The notes under the pieces: generated by a model | The model's database searches: none | Seen by the model: the letters and a program-made list of their open reading frames with translations, nothing else | What the model was told of the DNA's origin: nothing | Part shown: positions 23,354-32,939 of the stretch, piece after piece | Layout of the letters: each line of letters starts with the position of its first letter | How positions within the stretch are numbered: position 1 is the stretch's first letter | Assembly (NCBI RefSeq): GCF_016863435.1 | Contig: NZ_BOOW01000023.1 | Span: 1-64,000, forward strand | Origin: Sinosporangium siamense | Lineage (GTDB): Bacteria > Actinomycetota > Actinomycetes > Streptosporangiales > Streptosporangiaceae | Length of the DNA: 64,000 bases | Reading direction: 5' to 3' | Made by a program: the position numbers and the translations under genes

Positions 23354-24858
23354 CGCGCCCCCAGGAGGGTCTGCACCGCCGGGTCGGTGATCGACAGGAG
23401 GGCCTTCGGCCACAGGCCGAACAGGAGGATGAGCAGAACCAGCGGCACCCAAGCGCTGTACTCATATTTCCGGACATCGGTGCCGTCGGTGGGAACGAGC
23501 GGCCCCGGGCTGCCATGGGTGACCCGGGAGAGCATGACCAGGAAATACGCCGCGGTGAGAAGCGTGCCGAGGCCGCCGACCGCCATGAAGACGAGGAACA
23601 GCGGGCGCGACAACCCGGGAGCCGGCTGGAAGGCGCCGAGCAGGGCCAGCATCTCCCCCCAGAACCCCGCGAGTCCCGGCAATCCCAGCGAGGCGATGCA
23701 CGCGAAGGTGAGCAAAGACCCGAGGTACGGCAGACGCCCCAGCATGCCGCCGCCCAGGGCTGACATGTCGGCTGTGCCGTACCTGTCCTTGATGGCGCCG
23801 GCGAGGAAGAAGAGCAGGCCGGTGATCAAGCCGTGGGCGATGTTGCCGAACAGGGCGGCGTTGATGCCGACCGGGGTGAGCGTGGCGAAGCCGAGCAGGA
23901 CGAAGCCCATGTGGCCGACGGAAGAGTACGCGATCATCCGTTTGAGGTCGCGCTGGGCCAGGCAGGCGAGTGCGCCATAGACGATGCCGACGACGGCGAA
24001 GGCGCCGAGCCAGGGGGCCACGGCGTGGGCGCCGTCGGGGAGCACGGGGATGGCGATGCGGGCGAAGCCGTACGTGCCCATTTTGAGCAGCACTCCGGCG
24101 AGAAGGACGGAACCGACGGTGGGGGCCTCGGTGTGGGCGTCCGGGAGCCAGGTGTGCAGCGGCCACATGGGGGTTTTGACCGCCAGTCCCACCCCGACGG
24201 CGATGAAGGCGACAATCTGCACACCGCGCGGCAGACCCGCGCCGTGGGCGCCGGCGAGGGCGACAATGTCGAGTGTCCCGGTCTGCGACCAGATGAGCAG
24301 CAGGCCGAGGAGGAGCACGACGGAGCCGAGCAGGGTGTAGAGGATGAACTTCACCGCCGCCGCGCGCCGCCTCGGGCCGCCCCAGATGGCGATCACGAAG
24401 TACATGGGGATGAGCACGACTTCGAAGAACACGAAGAAGAGCAGCAGGTCGAGTGCGAGGAAGGTGCCGATCATGCCGATGTCGAGCACGAGCAGCGCGA
24501 AGACCAGCTCCCTGCGGCGTCCGACCGCGCGGGCACCGAGCAGGTAGACGAAGCAGAGGAAGGTCAGCAGGGCGGTGAGCACGACGAGCGGGAGCGAGAT
24601 GCCGTCGACGCCGAGGTGGAAGCGGAGGTCGAGGCCGGGGATCCAGGGGGCGTTCAGCTCGTGCTGGATCGCGGCGGCGTCGCCGTAGTCGAAGGTCAGG
24701 GCGAGCGCCGCGGCGGGCAGGAGGGCCGCGCCCGACACGATCACGCCATATGCCTTCAAGGCGCTCTCGGTGGGCTTGTGCAGGACGAACAGCCCGGCGG
24801 CCCCGAGGGTGGGGATCACCAGCAGGGCGACCGTCAACCACCCGGTCCACGTTGTCAT
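23350..24858 (-). CDS. nuoM: NADH-quinone oxidoreductase subunit M
   Basis: 502 aa, an antiporter-like membrane subunit of complex I. FFEVVLIPMYFVIAIWGG contains the conserved TM5 Glu, and [18 protein letters not shown] is the signature of the TM7-8 region. ATG 24858 overlaps the nuoL stop by 4 nt. The frame reads through to 25047 but that stretch is coding for NuoL in another frame. Confidence 0.95.
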   Translation of the reverse strand: MTTWTGWLTVALLVIPTLGAAGLFVLHKPTESALKAYGVIVSGAALLPAAALALTFDYGDAAAIQHELNAPWIPGLDLRFHLGVDGISLPLVVLTALLTFLCFVYLLGARAVGRRRELVFALLVLDIGMIGTFLALDLLLFFVFFEVVLIPMYFVIAIWGGPRRRAAAVKFILYTLLGSVVLLLGLLLIWSQTGTLDIVALAGAHGAGLPRGVQIVAFIAVGVGLAVKTPMWPLHTWLPDAHTEAPTVGSVLLAGVLLKMGTYGFARIAIPVLPDGAHAVAPWLGAFAVVGIVYGALACLAQRDLKRMIAYSSVGHMGFVLLGFATLTPVGINAALFGNIAHGLITGLLFFLAGAIKDRYGTADMSALGGGMLGRLPYLGSLLTFACIASLGLPGLAGFWGEMLALLGAFQPAPGLSRPLFLVFMAVGGLGTLLTAAYFLVMLSRVTHGSPGPLVPTDGTDVRKYEYSAWVPLVLLILLFGLWPKALLSITDPAVQTLLGAR

Positions 24859-26642
24859 CCGAGCACCACCGCCCCGATCACGATGACCAGCAGACCGGCG
24901 AGGAGGCCGCTGACGTAGACCTGCGCGTTGCCGTTCTGGGCGAAGCGCAGCAGACCCGACATGCCTTGCGCGGTGCGTCCGGAGCCGCGCACCGCGCCGT
25001 CCACCACCGTGTCGTCGGTGCGCACGACGAGGCGGGCCAAAGCCCACACCGGGCGTACGAACAGCGTGGAATACACCGTGTCCACATAAAACGCCCGCTC
25101 GAAGGGCACCCGGAGGGGCCCGAGCAGGCGCGCGGGGTCCCGCACCCGGTCACGCCGCCAGACGGCGTAGACCACGCCCGCACCGAGAAGCGACAACGCG
25201 ACGCTGAGGACGGCGGTGCCGAGGTGCGGCGGGGTGAGTACGGCGAAGCCGAGCAGGAGAGCGGGCACCGCGAGCACGACGACCGGCCAGAGCATGGTGG
25301 CGGGCCCCTCCCCGGTGTGATGATCGTCGGCGGTGACGGCGGGCGGGCCGAAGAAGGTGCGCAACCACGCGCGGGTCGCGTAGGCCCCGGTGACGGCGAC
25401 GGTCAAGAGGGCTGTGCCGTAAAAAATCGTGTTGAGCACCCCGCCCCGGGCGGCCTCGCCCATGGCGGCGAGCGCGGCGTCCTTGCTGAAGAAGCCGCTG
25501 GCCGGGGGCAGCCCCATGAGTGCGGCGAAGCCGACCGTCATGGTGGCGAACGTGATCGGCATGACGCGCCGCAGACCGCCCATCCCGCTCATCAGGTTGG
25601 TGGCGACCCGGTGGATGACAAGTCCGGCGCAGAGGAACAGCAGTGCCTTGAACGCGCCGTGCGTCAGCAGGTGGAAGATCGCGGCGTCGGCGTCGCGGGC
25701 GGCCAGGGCGCCCGCCATGATCGCGAGCTGGCTGATCGTGGAGTAGGCCAGCACCCGTTTGAGGTCGTCCTGCGCGAGTGCGGCCAGGGCCGCGCCGAGC
25801 ATGCCGAGGGCGGCCATCGCGCCGAGCACGGTGAGGGTGCCGGGGGCGGCGGCGAAGACGGGGAAGAGGCGGGCGACGACGAAGATCCCGGCGGCGACCA
25901 TGGTGGCGGCGTGGATAAGGGCGCTGATGGGGGTGGGTCCGGCCATGGCGTCGGGGAGCCAGGTGTGCAGGGGGGCCTGGGCGCTCTTGCCGGCGACGCC
26001 GGCGAGGAGGAGCAGCGTGCCGACGGTAAGCGTCGCGGGCGACATTTCGGGAAATCTCGTGATTATGTCGTCGATGCGGAAACTGCCCGCGCCGAAGCCC
26101 AGCACGAAGATCCCAAACAGGAACCCCACATCGCCGAGGCGCGTCACCAGGAACGCCTTGACCGCCGCCCGCGAGTTCGCCCGATCTTCCCACCAGTGCC
26201 CGATCAGCAGGTAGGAGCACAGCCCCATGATCTCCCAGCCGACGTAGAGCACGATCAGGTCGGCCGCGTAGACCACCAGCAGCATGGCGCTGGTGAACAG
26301 GCTGATAAAGGCGCTGTAGGAGCGATAACGCCGCTCATAGCGCATATATCCCACCGAATAGACCTGTACGGCGAGAGCCACCACCGTGGCCAGCACCCCG
26401 GTCAACGCCGACAACTCGGTCACGTCCAGCCCGACGGAGATCGGCAGAGAGCCCGTCTCGATCAACGTGAGTGTGCCGGACACCCGCGCTCGGCCGATCG
26501 CCAGCCAGGCGGCGAGCACCGCGGACACCGCCGCCGGCACGACCGCCACCCAGGCCGCCCACCGCACCGACCTCGGCCCCAGGAGCCCGCCTACCGCTCC
26601 GAGAAACGGCAGAAGTACGGCGAGAGCCGCCACAACGATCAT
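24855..26642 (-). CDS. nuoL: NADH-quinone oxidoreductase subunit L
   Basis: 595 aa, the distal proton-pumping subunit. [20 protein letters not shown] holds the TM5 Glu; [20 protein letters not shown] is the TM7-8 signature; [16 protein letters not shown] follows. The C terminus is shorter than in many NuoL but includes the lateral-helix region. It overlaps nuoK and nuoM by 4 nt each, indicating strict coupling. Confidence 0.95.
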   Translation of the reverse strand: MIVVAALAVLLPFLGAVGGLLGPRSVRWAAWVAVVPAAVSAVLAAWLAIGRARVSGTLTLIETGSLPISVGLDVTELSALTGVLATVVALAVQVYSVGYMRYERRYRSYSAFISLFTSAMLLVVYAADLIVLYVGWEIMGLCSYLLIGHWWEDRANSRAAVKAFLVTRLGDVGFLFGIFVLGFGAGSFRIDDIITRFPEMSPATLTVGTLLLLAGVAGKSAQAPLHTWLPDAMAGPTPISALIHAATMVAAGIFVVARLFPVFAAAPGTLTVLGAMAALGMLGAALAALAQDDLKRVLAYSTISQLAIMAGALAARDADAAIFHLLTHGAFKALLFLCAGLVIHRVATNLMSGMGGLRRVMPITFATMTVGFAALMGLPPASGFFSKDAALAAMGEAARGGVLNTIFYGTALLTVAVTGAYATRAWLRTFFGPPAVTADDHHTGEGPATMLWPVVVLAVPALLLGFAVLTPPHLGTAVLSVALSLLGAGVVYAVWRRDRVRDPARLLGPLRVPFERAFYVDTVYSTLFVRPVWALARLVVRTDDTVVDGAVRGSGRTAQGMSGLLRFAQNGNAQVYVSGLLAGLLVIVIGAVVLG

Positions 26643-27004
26643 CGCCCCACCCCCTCCTTCGCCGCGGCCCCGTCCCCGCGGCCCTCATGCTCGGGCTCGG
26701 GTTCGGACAGGTCGCGGAGCCGGTCGAGGTCCACGGTGCGCCGGTTACGGAAGACGGCGAGCACGATCGCGAGCCCGACCCCGAGTTCGGCGGCGGCGAT
26801 CACGATGACGAACAACGACAGGACCTGGCCGCCCAGCAGCCGATCCTCCAGCCAGACGTTGAACGCGATCAGGTTGAGGTTGACCGCGTTGAGCATCAGC
26901 TCGACAGACATCAGCACCAAAATGGTGTTACGTCGCGCGAGCACGCCGTAGATCCCGATCGAGAACAGCAGGACTGAGACCACGACCGGGTAGAGGATGT
27001 GCAT
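26639..27004 (-). CDS. nuoK: NADH-quinone oxidoreductase subunit K
   Basis: 121 aa with three helices. The conserved Glu residues are in [14 protein letters not shown] (TM2) and [12 protein letters not shown] (TM3). After the third helix a hydrophilic tail of about 30 residues rich in Arg and Glu extends beyond the usual length of about 100 aa. It abuts nuoJ directly (1 nt apart). Confidence 0.95.
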   Translation of the reverse strand: MHILYPVVVSVLLFSIGIYGVLARRNTILVLMSVELMLNAVNLNLIAFNVWLEDRLLGGQVLSLFVIVIAAAELGVGLAIVLAVFRNRRTVDLDRLRDLSEPEPEHEGRGDGAAAKEGVGR

Positions 27005-27550
27005 CTATCTCCCCCTGATGTCCGTGCGGGAGAGCACGATCGCGCCGATGAGCGCGGCGAGCAGCAAGACCGAGAGCGCCTCGAACGGCAGGACCCAATA
27101 GCGGAACACCGCCGCCCCGACCGCCTCCGCCGTCCCCTGCTTGACCGGCCCTGCGGGCGACAAATCCACATACGCGTGGCGGAACCCATCGGCCACCACG
27201 GTCACCAGCACCACGGCAGTGGCAAGCGCCACCACTGCGGCCACCACCCGGTTACCGCTGTTGAGATCGGCCGACCGCCCGATCGGAGCCCGGGTCAGCA
27301 TGATGCCGAACAGGAGAAGCACCACCACGGCGCCCACGTAGATCAAAACCTGGACCCACGCCACGAACTCCGCCGTCAACACCAGATAGCACCCGGCGAG
27401 CGCCCCCAGGCACACCACGAGCCACAACGCTGCGTGCACGACCTGCCTGGTCGTCACCACCAGCAGCGCCGCTCCCACCGCGACCACCCCGAGCAGCAGA
27501 AATACGATCTCGTGCCCGGTGGGCGACAGATAGGAGGGTGCTTCGTTCAC
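27005..27550 (-). CDS. nuoJ: NADH-quinone oxidoreductase subunit J
   Basis: 181 aa with five helices; [20 protein letters not shown] is the highly conserved TM3 with its pi-bulge region. Starts at GTG 27550, overlapping the nuoI stop by 4 nt. Confidence 0.93.
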   Translation of the reverse strand: MNEAPSYLSPTGHEIVFLLLGVVAVGAALLVVTTRQVVHAALWLVVCLGALAGCYLVLTAEFVAWVQVLIYVGAVVVLLLFGIMLTRAPIGRSADLNSGNRVVAAVVALATAVVLVTVVADGFRHAYVDLSPAGPVKQGTAEAVGAAVFRYWVLPFEALSVLLLAALIGAIVLSRTDIRGR

Positions 27551-28593
27551 GACGTGGAGTCCCCCGAATCCGGCGACCCCGGACGCTCAGGAGGTTCGTC
27601 ACCTCTGCCGTTCTCCGGTCTCTGCGCCTCAGGTCTCCGCGACTCCGGCTCTGCGGACTCCGGTTCTTCGGGCTCAGGTTCCTTGGGTTCCGGCTTCTTG
27701 GGCAGTGCGCCCGGCGGCCGGATCGCCCGGATGTTCGCCGACGTCATCCGCCGTGGTCGCTCCTCCGGACCGGGACGTTCAGGCCGAGCTGCGGACTTGG
27801 GAGGTTCCTCGCCCCCGGTGCCCGATTCGGGCGCCTCCGGTTTCCGAGGCTCCGCTTCTTCGGGCGGCGCCCCCTCGGGCTCCGGCTTCTTGGGCAGCGC
27901 GCCCGGCGGCCGGATCGCCCGGACATCGCGGGCAGCCATCCGTCGTGGCCGCTCCTCGCCGGCAGCCCCGGCTTCGCGTGGCGGCGCGGACTCCGCCGCC
28001 GGACCGGGCGTCCGGTCAGCCGGCTCGGTGCGGCGGGGCCGTGCCTCCGCCGTCTTCCCCGTGGAAGGGCGGGCGGGGCGTTCCGCGGCGGCGATCTCCT
28101 TGGGCGGCTCGGCGCCCACCTCGTGCGCGGGCGGCGGTGGAACCGTCTCGACCCACGAGCCGAGCCGCTCCTTCTCGTGAAGCAGATCGAGGATGTCGTG
28201 CTCGGCGTACTCGAACTCGGGCGACCAGAACAGCGCGTCGAACGGGCACACCTCAATGCAGATCCCGCAGTACATGCACAACGAGAAGTCGATCGCGAAC
28301 CGGTCGAGGACGTTGCGGGCCCGGGGACGGCCTCCCTCGGGGGCCGGCAGGGTCTCCTTGTGGGAATCGATGTAGATGCACCAGTCGGGGCACTCACGCG
28401 CGCACAACATGCACACGGTGCAGTTCTCCTCGACCAGGGCGATGACACCCCTGCTGCGAGGAGGCAGTTCCGGCTGGACCTCGGGGTATTGCTGGGTCAC
28501 CGACTTGTTGACCATGTGCCGCAGGGTCACAGCCAACCCTTTGGCCAGCCCTTCTCCGGGTATACGCGCCACATTCCTCATCATGTCGCACAT
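27547..28593 (-). CDS. nuoI: NADH-quinone oxidoreductase subunit I with long repeated C-terminal tail
   Basis: 348 aa, carries clusters N6a and N6b that pass electrons to NuoB. Ligands are Cys58, 61, 64, 68 and Cys106, 109, 112, 116. The normal domain ends near residue 150. Beyond it lies a tail of about 195 residues rich in Pro, Glu and Arg with a 27-aa repeat (EERPRRM...[15 protein letters not shown]) at 213-239 and 277-303, 22 of 27 identical. Typical NuoI proteins are 150-220 aa, so this is an unusual extension, probably disordered and possibly surface exposed on the cytoplasmic arm. The exact start is uncertain: ATG 28593, or an ATG or GTG a few codons later. Confidence 0.92.
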   Translation of the reverse strand: MCDMMRNVARIPGEGLAKGLAVTLRHMVNKSVTQQYPEVQPELPPRSRGVIALVEENCTVCMLCARECPDWCIYIDSHKETLPAPEGGRPRARNVLDRFAIDFSLCMYCGICIEVCPFDALFWSPEFEYAEHDILDLLHEKERLGSWVETVPPPPAHEVGAEPPKEIAAAERPARPSTGKTAEARPRRTEPADRTPGPAAESAPPREAGAAGEERPRRMAARDVRAIRPPGALPKKPEPEGAPPEEAEPRKPEAPESGTGGEEPPKSAARPERPGPEERPRRMTSANIRAIRPPGALPKKPEPKEPEPEEPESAEPESRRPEAQRPENGRGDEPPERPGSPDSGDSTS

Positions 28594-28633
28594 GAGGGCG
28601 ATCGTGAACTACCAAGTCCCGACCGGACCCCCA

Positions 28634-29599
28634 TCACGCCAAAGCGACCTTGACGACCCCGGTGATGGCGAGCTGGAGCAACGCGAGGGGAACGAGCCCG
28701 AGCCAGGCGAGCTTCTGGAGCTGGTCCTCACGCAGCCTCGGGTAGCTCACCCGGACCCAGATCACCACAAAGGCCAGCGCGAACACCTTGATCAGAGTCC
28801 ACACCGGGCCGGGCAGCAGCGGCCCCTGCCAGCCGCCGAGAAACAGCACGGTCGTGAGCGCCGACAACACCACGATCCCGGCATACTCCGCAAGGAGAAA
28901 AAGGGCGAACCTAATGCCGGTGTATTCCGTCATCGGCCCCATGATGATCTCCGACTCGGCGATCGGCATGTCGAACGGCGGCCGGCGCAGCTCGGCGAGC
29001 CCCGCGATGAAGAACACCGCGAGCCCGATGGCCTGCCATGGCAACCACCACCACTCCCACGCCTCGACGATGCCGGGGAGCGACAGCGTGCCCGCCGCCA
29101 TCGCGACCGAGGAGGCCGCGAGCACCAGCGGCAACTCATAGGACACGAGCTGCGCCGCCGACCTCATGCCGCCGAGCACGCTGAACTTGTTGCCCGAGGA
29201 CCACCCGGCCATGATCGACCCGAGCACCCCGACGCCCATGACGGCGAGCACGAAGAACAGCCCGACATTGAGGTCGGTGCCCACCAGCCCCGGACCGATG
29301 GGGATGACGGCCAGCACGACGAGGTACGGCACAAGCGCGACAGCCGGGGCTATCGAGAAGATTCGCCGGTCGGCGGCGGCCGGGACGACGTCCTCTTTTT
29401 GCATGAACTTCACGCCGTCGGCGATGAGCTGGGCCCAGCCGTGGAAGCCCCCGGCGTACATCGGGCCGAGGCGCGACTGCATGTGGGCCATGACCTTGTG
29501 CTCGGTCTGCCCCACGATCAACGGCAACACCAGAAAGACGGCGAGGATCAACACGAGTCTGAGCACAAGGTCGAGGACCTCAGCCACGCTCGTCCCCAT
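28634..29599 (-). CDS. nuoH: NADH-quinone oxidoreductase subunit H
   Basis: 321 aa with eight helices, forms part of the quinone site at the arm junction. The conserved cytoplasmic loop [15 protein letters not shown] and the segment [16 protein letters not shown] are clear. ATG 29599 lies 19 nt inside the end of nuoC, and the frame upstream of it (to 29908) is only shadow. In complete operons nuoD, E, F and G lie between nuoC and nuoH; here they are absent. Confidence 0.95.
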   Translation of the reverse strand: MGTSVAEVLDLVLRLVLILAVFLVLPLIVGQTEHKVMAHMQSRLGPMYAGGFHGWAQLIADGVKFMQKEDVVPAAADRRIFSIAPAVALVPYLVVLAVIPIGPGLVGTDLNVGLFFVLAVMGVGVLGSIMAGWSSGNKFSVLGGMRSAAQLVSYELPLVLAASSVAMAAGTLSLPGIVEAWEWWWLPWQAIGLAVFFIAGLAELRRPPFDMPIAESEIIMGPMTEYTGIRFALFLLAEYAGIVVLSALTTVLFLGGWQGPLLPGPVWTLIKVFALAFVVIWVRVSYPRLREDQLQKLAWLGLVPLALLQLAITGVVKVALA

Positions 29600-30215
29600 T
29601 CTCCACAGATGTCTCGGCAGCGGGATCGGCAGTGGTTTCGGTGGCGGATTCGGTGGCTGATTCGGCGGTGGGCTTGATCGCGGGGCGGGCCCAGTCCGCG
29701 GGCACCCCCGGCGGCAGCGTCTTGCGGCGGCTGGGCGAGCCGTGCCCGGACTCGCCGGGTTCCTTCGCCCCCGGCCACGGTTTGGCAACCCGGGAGGCCA
29801 GCACGAAGTCCTTACGCAGCGGGTGACCTTCGAAGCCGTCGGGGAGAAGCAACGGCACCAAATGCGGATGCCCCTCGAACTCCACCCCGAACATCTCGAA
29901 CGTCTCACGCTCGTGCCAGTCGGCCCCCCGGTAAAGGCCGGTGAGGGTGGGCAGCGTGGCGGCGGTGTACGGCACGCGGGTGCGGAGCAGCAGGTGCCGG
30001 TGGCGGGCCGGATCGTATACGTGGGCGACGACGGCGAAGCCCTCCGGCGGCTCGTCGACCCCGGTCAACCAGTCGAAGAACACACAGCCGAGGTCGTTCC
30101 GGGCGAACTCCGCGAGGGCCTGCCAGTCGTCCGGCGCGACCTCCGCCGTGATCTGGCCGAAGGCCTCGCTCACCTCGACGCGGGAGCCGTACTTCTCCTC
30201 AAGCGCGGCTCTCAT
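29580..30215 (-). CDS. nuoC: NADH-quinone oxidoreductase subunit C
   Basis: 211 aa, the 30-kDa subunit. [20 protein letters not shown] is the family signature, followed by [17 protein letters not shown] Thr/Glu/Ala-rich tail of about 60 residues ends the protein; it is not a NuoD domain. ATG 30215 overlaps the nuoB stop by 4 nt. Confidence 0.94.
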   Translation of the reverse strand: MRAALEEKYGSRVEVSEAFGQITAEVAPDDWQALAEFARNDLGCVFFDWLTGVDEPPEGFAVVAHVYDPARHRHLLLRTRVPYTAATLPTLTGLYRGADWHERETFEMFGVEFEGHPHLVPLLLPDGFEGHPLRKDFVLASRVAKPWPGAKEPGESGHGSPSRRKTLPPGVPADWARPAIKPTAESATESATETTADPAAETSVENGDERG

Positions 30216-30736
30216 GCCCGGTCCCCGGCGTAACGTTCGCCGAGACTCTCGGCGGCGATCTTCTCCTGGAGTTTGACGATGCCGTGCAGGAGGGCCTCGG
30301 GCCGGGGCGGGCACCCCGGGACGTAGACGTCGACCGGAATGATCTGATCGACCCCCTTGGTGACGCAGTAGGAGTCCCAGTACGGTCCACCGCAGTTGGA
30401 GCAGGCTCCGAAGGAGATGACGTATTTCGGGTCGGGCATCTGCTCGTAGAGGCGTTTGACCGCGGGGGCCATCTTGTCGGTGACCGTGCCCGAAACGATC
30501 ATGAGGTCGGCCTGCCGGGGCCCGTTGGCGAAGGGGATGACCCCGAAGCGGATGAAGTCGTGGCGGCTCATCGACGTCGCGATGAACTCGATGGCGCAGC
30601 AGGCCAGGCCGAAGTTGAACACCCAGAGCGAGTAGCGCCGCCCCCAGTTGAGGATGAAGCGCATGGGTTTGGGCGCGAGCCTGGACAGTGGGCCTACGCG
30701 GGTTGTGGGCATCGGGAGATCCGCCATATCCCGCAT
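30212..30736 (-). CDS. nuoB: NADH-quinone oxidoreductase subunit B
   Basis: 174 aa, binds the terminal Fe-S cluster N2 next to quinone. The vicinal Cys46-Cys47 (GLACCAIE), Cys112 ([10 protein letters not shown]) and Cys142 (VPGCPPRPE) are all present. ATG 30736 follows AGGAGGAGA, a very strong ribosome binding site, 13 nt after nuoA. An ATG three codons later is also possible. Confidence 0.95.
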   Translation of the reverse strand: MRDMADLPMPTTRVGPLSRLAPKPMRFILNWGRRYSLWVFNFGLACCAIEFIATSMSRHDFIRFGVIPFANGPRQADLMIVSGTVTDKMAPAVKRLYEQMPDPKYVISFGACSNCGGPYWDSYCVTKGVDQIIPVDVYVPGCPPRPEALLHGIVKLQEKIAAESLGERYAGDRA

Positions 30737-30749
30737 TCTCCTCCTGTGT

Positions 30750-31109
30750 TCAGGTCCAGGCGAGTACGCGTTTGCGCCACGCGTAGACGATGCCAAGTGC
30801 GATGACGGCCAGGAAGACGAACATCTCGACCAGCGTGGCCATGCCGTACCCCGGCTGGGCGAACACCGTGGCCCAGGGGAAGAGGAAGACGGCGTCCACC
30901 GCGAAGATCACGTAAAGATAGGTGAAAACGTAGTAACGGATCTGGGATTGTGCCCAGTCCGCGCCGACCGGGTCGACTCCGCACTCGTAGGTGGTGAGTT
31001 TGTCCGCTGTCAGGTTCGTCGGCCGGAGCAGCCGGTTGATCAGGATAGCCCCGGTGAAAACGGCCACACCGATCGCGAGCAGGGCGACCACGAGGACGTA
31101 GGAGCTCAT
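30750..31109 (-). CDS. nuoA: NADH-quinone oxidoreductase subunit A
   Basis: 119 aa with three helices; [13 protein letters not shown] is the conserved loop between TM1 and TM2 and the following helix carries Asp and Glu residues. First gene of the operon. TAAGAT lies six bases ahead of ATG 31109 and no ribosome binding site is seen, so the transcript may be leaderless; this is a weak inference. Confidence 0.94.
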   Translation of the reverse strand: MSSYVLVVALLAIGVAVFTGAILINRLLRPTNLTADKLTTYECGVDPVGADWAQSQIRYYVFTYLYVIFAVDAVFLFPWATVFAQPGYGMATLVEMFVFLAVIALGIVYAWRKRVLAWT

Positions 31110-31184
31110 GGGCGAATCTTAACTCGGAGTGCCGCCGTCACCCAGATATCACTCTCTGGAGTCAAAGGCTCATCACCCTTCCCC

Positions 31185-31218
31185 TCAAGGGGCGGCAAAT
31201 GTGGCTTTTTCCCGCTTA
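31185..31218 (+). promoter_or_regulatory. Upstream motif shared by the two deacetylase genes, copy 1
   Basis: TCAAGG-N2-CGGCAAA-N16-TTA ends ten bases before ATG 31229. The same string with identical spacing precedes the next paralogue (32895-32928), while the surrounding bases differ. It looks like a common promoter with GGCAAA as a -35-like box. Confidence 0.55.
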
Positions 31219-31228
31219 CGGTGGCTCA

Positions 31229-32764
31229 ATGCGCAGACTGCTTAGTTTCGGCGGCCTAGCGCTGGTAGCCCTGTCAGCAGTGGCCTATGGCGCAACGGGC
31301 CGGTCAGAGGAGAACGCGAGTCGCCCTGTCTCCTCAGACCCCACCTTGATCAACTATGTCGATCCGGCGAAAGTGCCCGGTCTCACTTCACACACCATTA
31401 CCGACGAGACCAACGGACGACACGTCCACATCACCCATCCCTTGCTCAAGGACGCACCCGCTCTCAATGAACGACTCAAGGCCGAGATAGCCCGTCAAGT
31501 CGGCAGCTTCACCACAGCCAACCCTCGGGCCGATCGTGCTCCCTACCCGGAGTTCACCATGGATTGGCGCGTCGTCGCCCAATCCCCCTCCGTTCTCGGG
31601 ATCAGGCTCCGCACAGGGGAGCTCACCCAGGGGAAGTGGATCAACTCCCAGCGCACACTCTGGTACGACAAGACCACCCGGACCCCTATGGGCTCCGCCG
31701 ACCTCCTCAAGCAGGGCGGCGCGCTCGGGGAGCTCGCGAAGATCGTGCGCGCCGAGGGCATGGAGCGGAAGAGCTCGCGGATCGACGGCGCGCGGATCGT
31801 GGGGAACCCCATGGTGTTCGACTCGTTCGTCTTCAACCGGAAGGGCGACCTCGTGGTGGAGTTCGACGACTACCAGGTATCGGACGCCGTGACCGGCCGT
31901 GTCGCCCTCGCCGTCGACCACGACAAGATCGCCAAGCTGCTTTCGGCCACGGGGCATCGGGCCCGGGAGGCCCGAATCGGGCAGCAGGCCACGCATCCCG
32001 TGCCCGCCCGGCGAGACGCCGGCCAGGTCTTCAGCCCCGACGGCGCGTTCCCCGCCGCCAAGAGCTCACGCGCCGGATCGGTGAACTGCGCCAAGGCCAA
32101 GTGCGTGGCCATCACCTTCGACGGCCCGGGGAAGTACACCCCGGAGGTGGCAGGGGTGCTGAAGCGCCATGACGCCAGGGCGACCTTCTTCACCGCCGGC
32201 CCGAGTGCCACGGCGCACCCCGACATGTTGCGCCGCCTGCGGGAGGAAGGCCACTTGATCGGCAACCACTCCTGGTCGCACCGCACGCTGAGCTCCCTGC
32301 CGCAGAGCAAGGTGCTCGACGAGCTGGAGCGCACCCAGGACTCGGTCGTGGCGGCCCTCGGTCAGCGGCCGACGCTGCTGCGCCCGCCGTACGGCGAGGT
32401 CGACGACAATGTGATCACGGTGTCCCGGAACCTGGGCCTCGCCGTGGTGATCGGCGATGTGAACACGCACAAGCTGAAGGACGCCGACGCCGCGACGGTC
32501 GAGGGGTTTGTGACGGAGAACGTCAGGAACGGATCGGTCGTGCTGCTCCACGACACCCACGGGCCCACCCGGGAGGCGTTGCCCGGCATGCTCCGCGCCC
32601 TCGCCGACCAGGGCTACAAGTTCGTCACCGTCCCGGAGCTGTACGGAAATGCGGTGATGGAACCCGGGAAGGTCTACCTCGCGGGCCCAAATGTCACGTC
32701 CGCCGCCGTTCCCCCGCCTCCTGGGGAAGGGCATGGAGATAAGCACCGTCACCACACCGAGTAA
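31229..32764 (+). CDS. Secreted polysaccharide deacetylase-like protein with RsiV-type N-terminal domain, active-site Asp lost
   Basis: 511 aa. A signal or anchor helix (RRLLSFGGLALVALSAVAYG) is followed by a DUF3298/RsiV-like domain at about 40-240, then a NodB deacetylase domain from about 280. In motif 1 the sequence is ITFDGPGKYTP, where active family members have TFDDGP; one of the two Asp codons is missing. The catalytic base or a metal ligand is therefore absent, although HSWSH, RPPYG and LLHDTH remain. ATG 31229 fits the signal sequence. Its tandem neighbour has an intact motif, so this copy may be a pseudoenzyme. Likely target is peptidoglycan or another wall glycan. Confidence 0.88.
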   Translation: MRRLLSFGGLALVALSAVAYGATGRSEENASRPVSSDPTLINYVDPAKVPGLTSHTITDETNGRHVHITHPLLKDAPALNERLKAEIARQVGSFTTANPRADRAPYPEFTMDWRVVAQSPSVLGIRLRTGELTQGKWINSQRTLWYDKTTRTPMGSADLLKQGGALGELAKIVRAEGMERKSSRIDGARIVGNPMVFDSFVFNRKGDLVVEFDDYQVSDAVTGRVALAVDHDKIAKLLSATGHRAREARIGQQATHPVPARRDAGQVFSPDGAFPAAKSSRAGSVNCAKAKCVAITFDGPGKYTPEVAGVLKRHDARATFFTAGPSATAHPDMLRRLREEGHLIGNHSWSHRTLSSLPQSKVLDELERTQDSVVAALGQRPTLLRPPYGEVDDNVITVSRNLGLAVVIGDVNTHKLKDADAATVEGFVTENVRNGSVVLLHDTHGPTREALPGMLRALADQGYKFVTVPELYGNAVMEPGKVYLAGPNVTSAAVPPPPGEGHGDKHRHHTE

Positions 32765-32894
32765 GCCGTGTGAAGGTCGCATGAAGGTCACGTGAGGGCC
32801 ACCGGTGAGGGTTGCGTGGTGACCTCTGCAAAACGCCGGTCCGCAAGTGTGCAGGCGGTTGCCCCTATCGGGGAAAGATTAACTTTCCATCCCT

Positions 32895-32928
32895 TCAAGG
32901 CCCGGCAAAAAGCGATATTGCCCCTTTA
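32895..32928 (+). promoter_or_regulatory. Upstream motif shared by the two deacetylase genes, copy 2
   Basis: TCAAGG-N2-CGGCAAA-N16-TTA, eleven bases before ATG 32940, same spacing as copy 1. Confidence 0.55.
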
Positions 32929-32939
32929 ACCTGGCAGAC

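Noticed and set aside
24750-26951. 733-codon plus-strand frame over nuoL and nuoK
   Set aside because: Shadow of the nuo genes; low-complexity His/Gly/Arg-rich translation.
29580-30215. NuoC-NuoD fusion
   Set aside because: After the NuoC signature only a Thr/Glu/Ala-rich tail follows; there is no 49-kDa domain.
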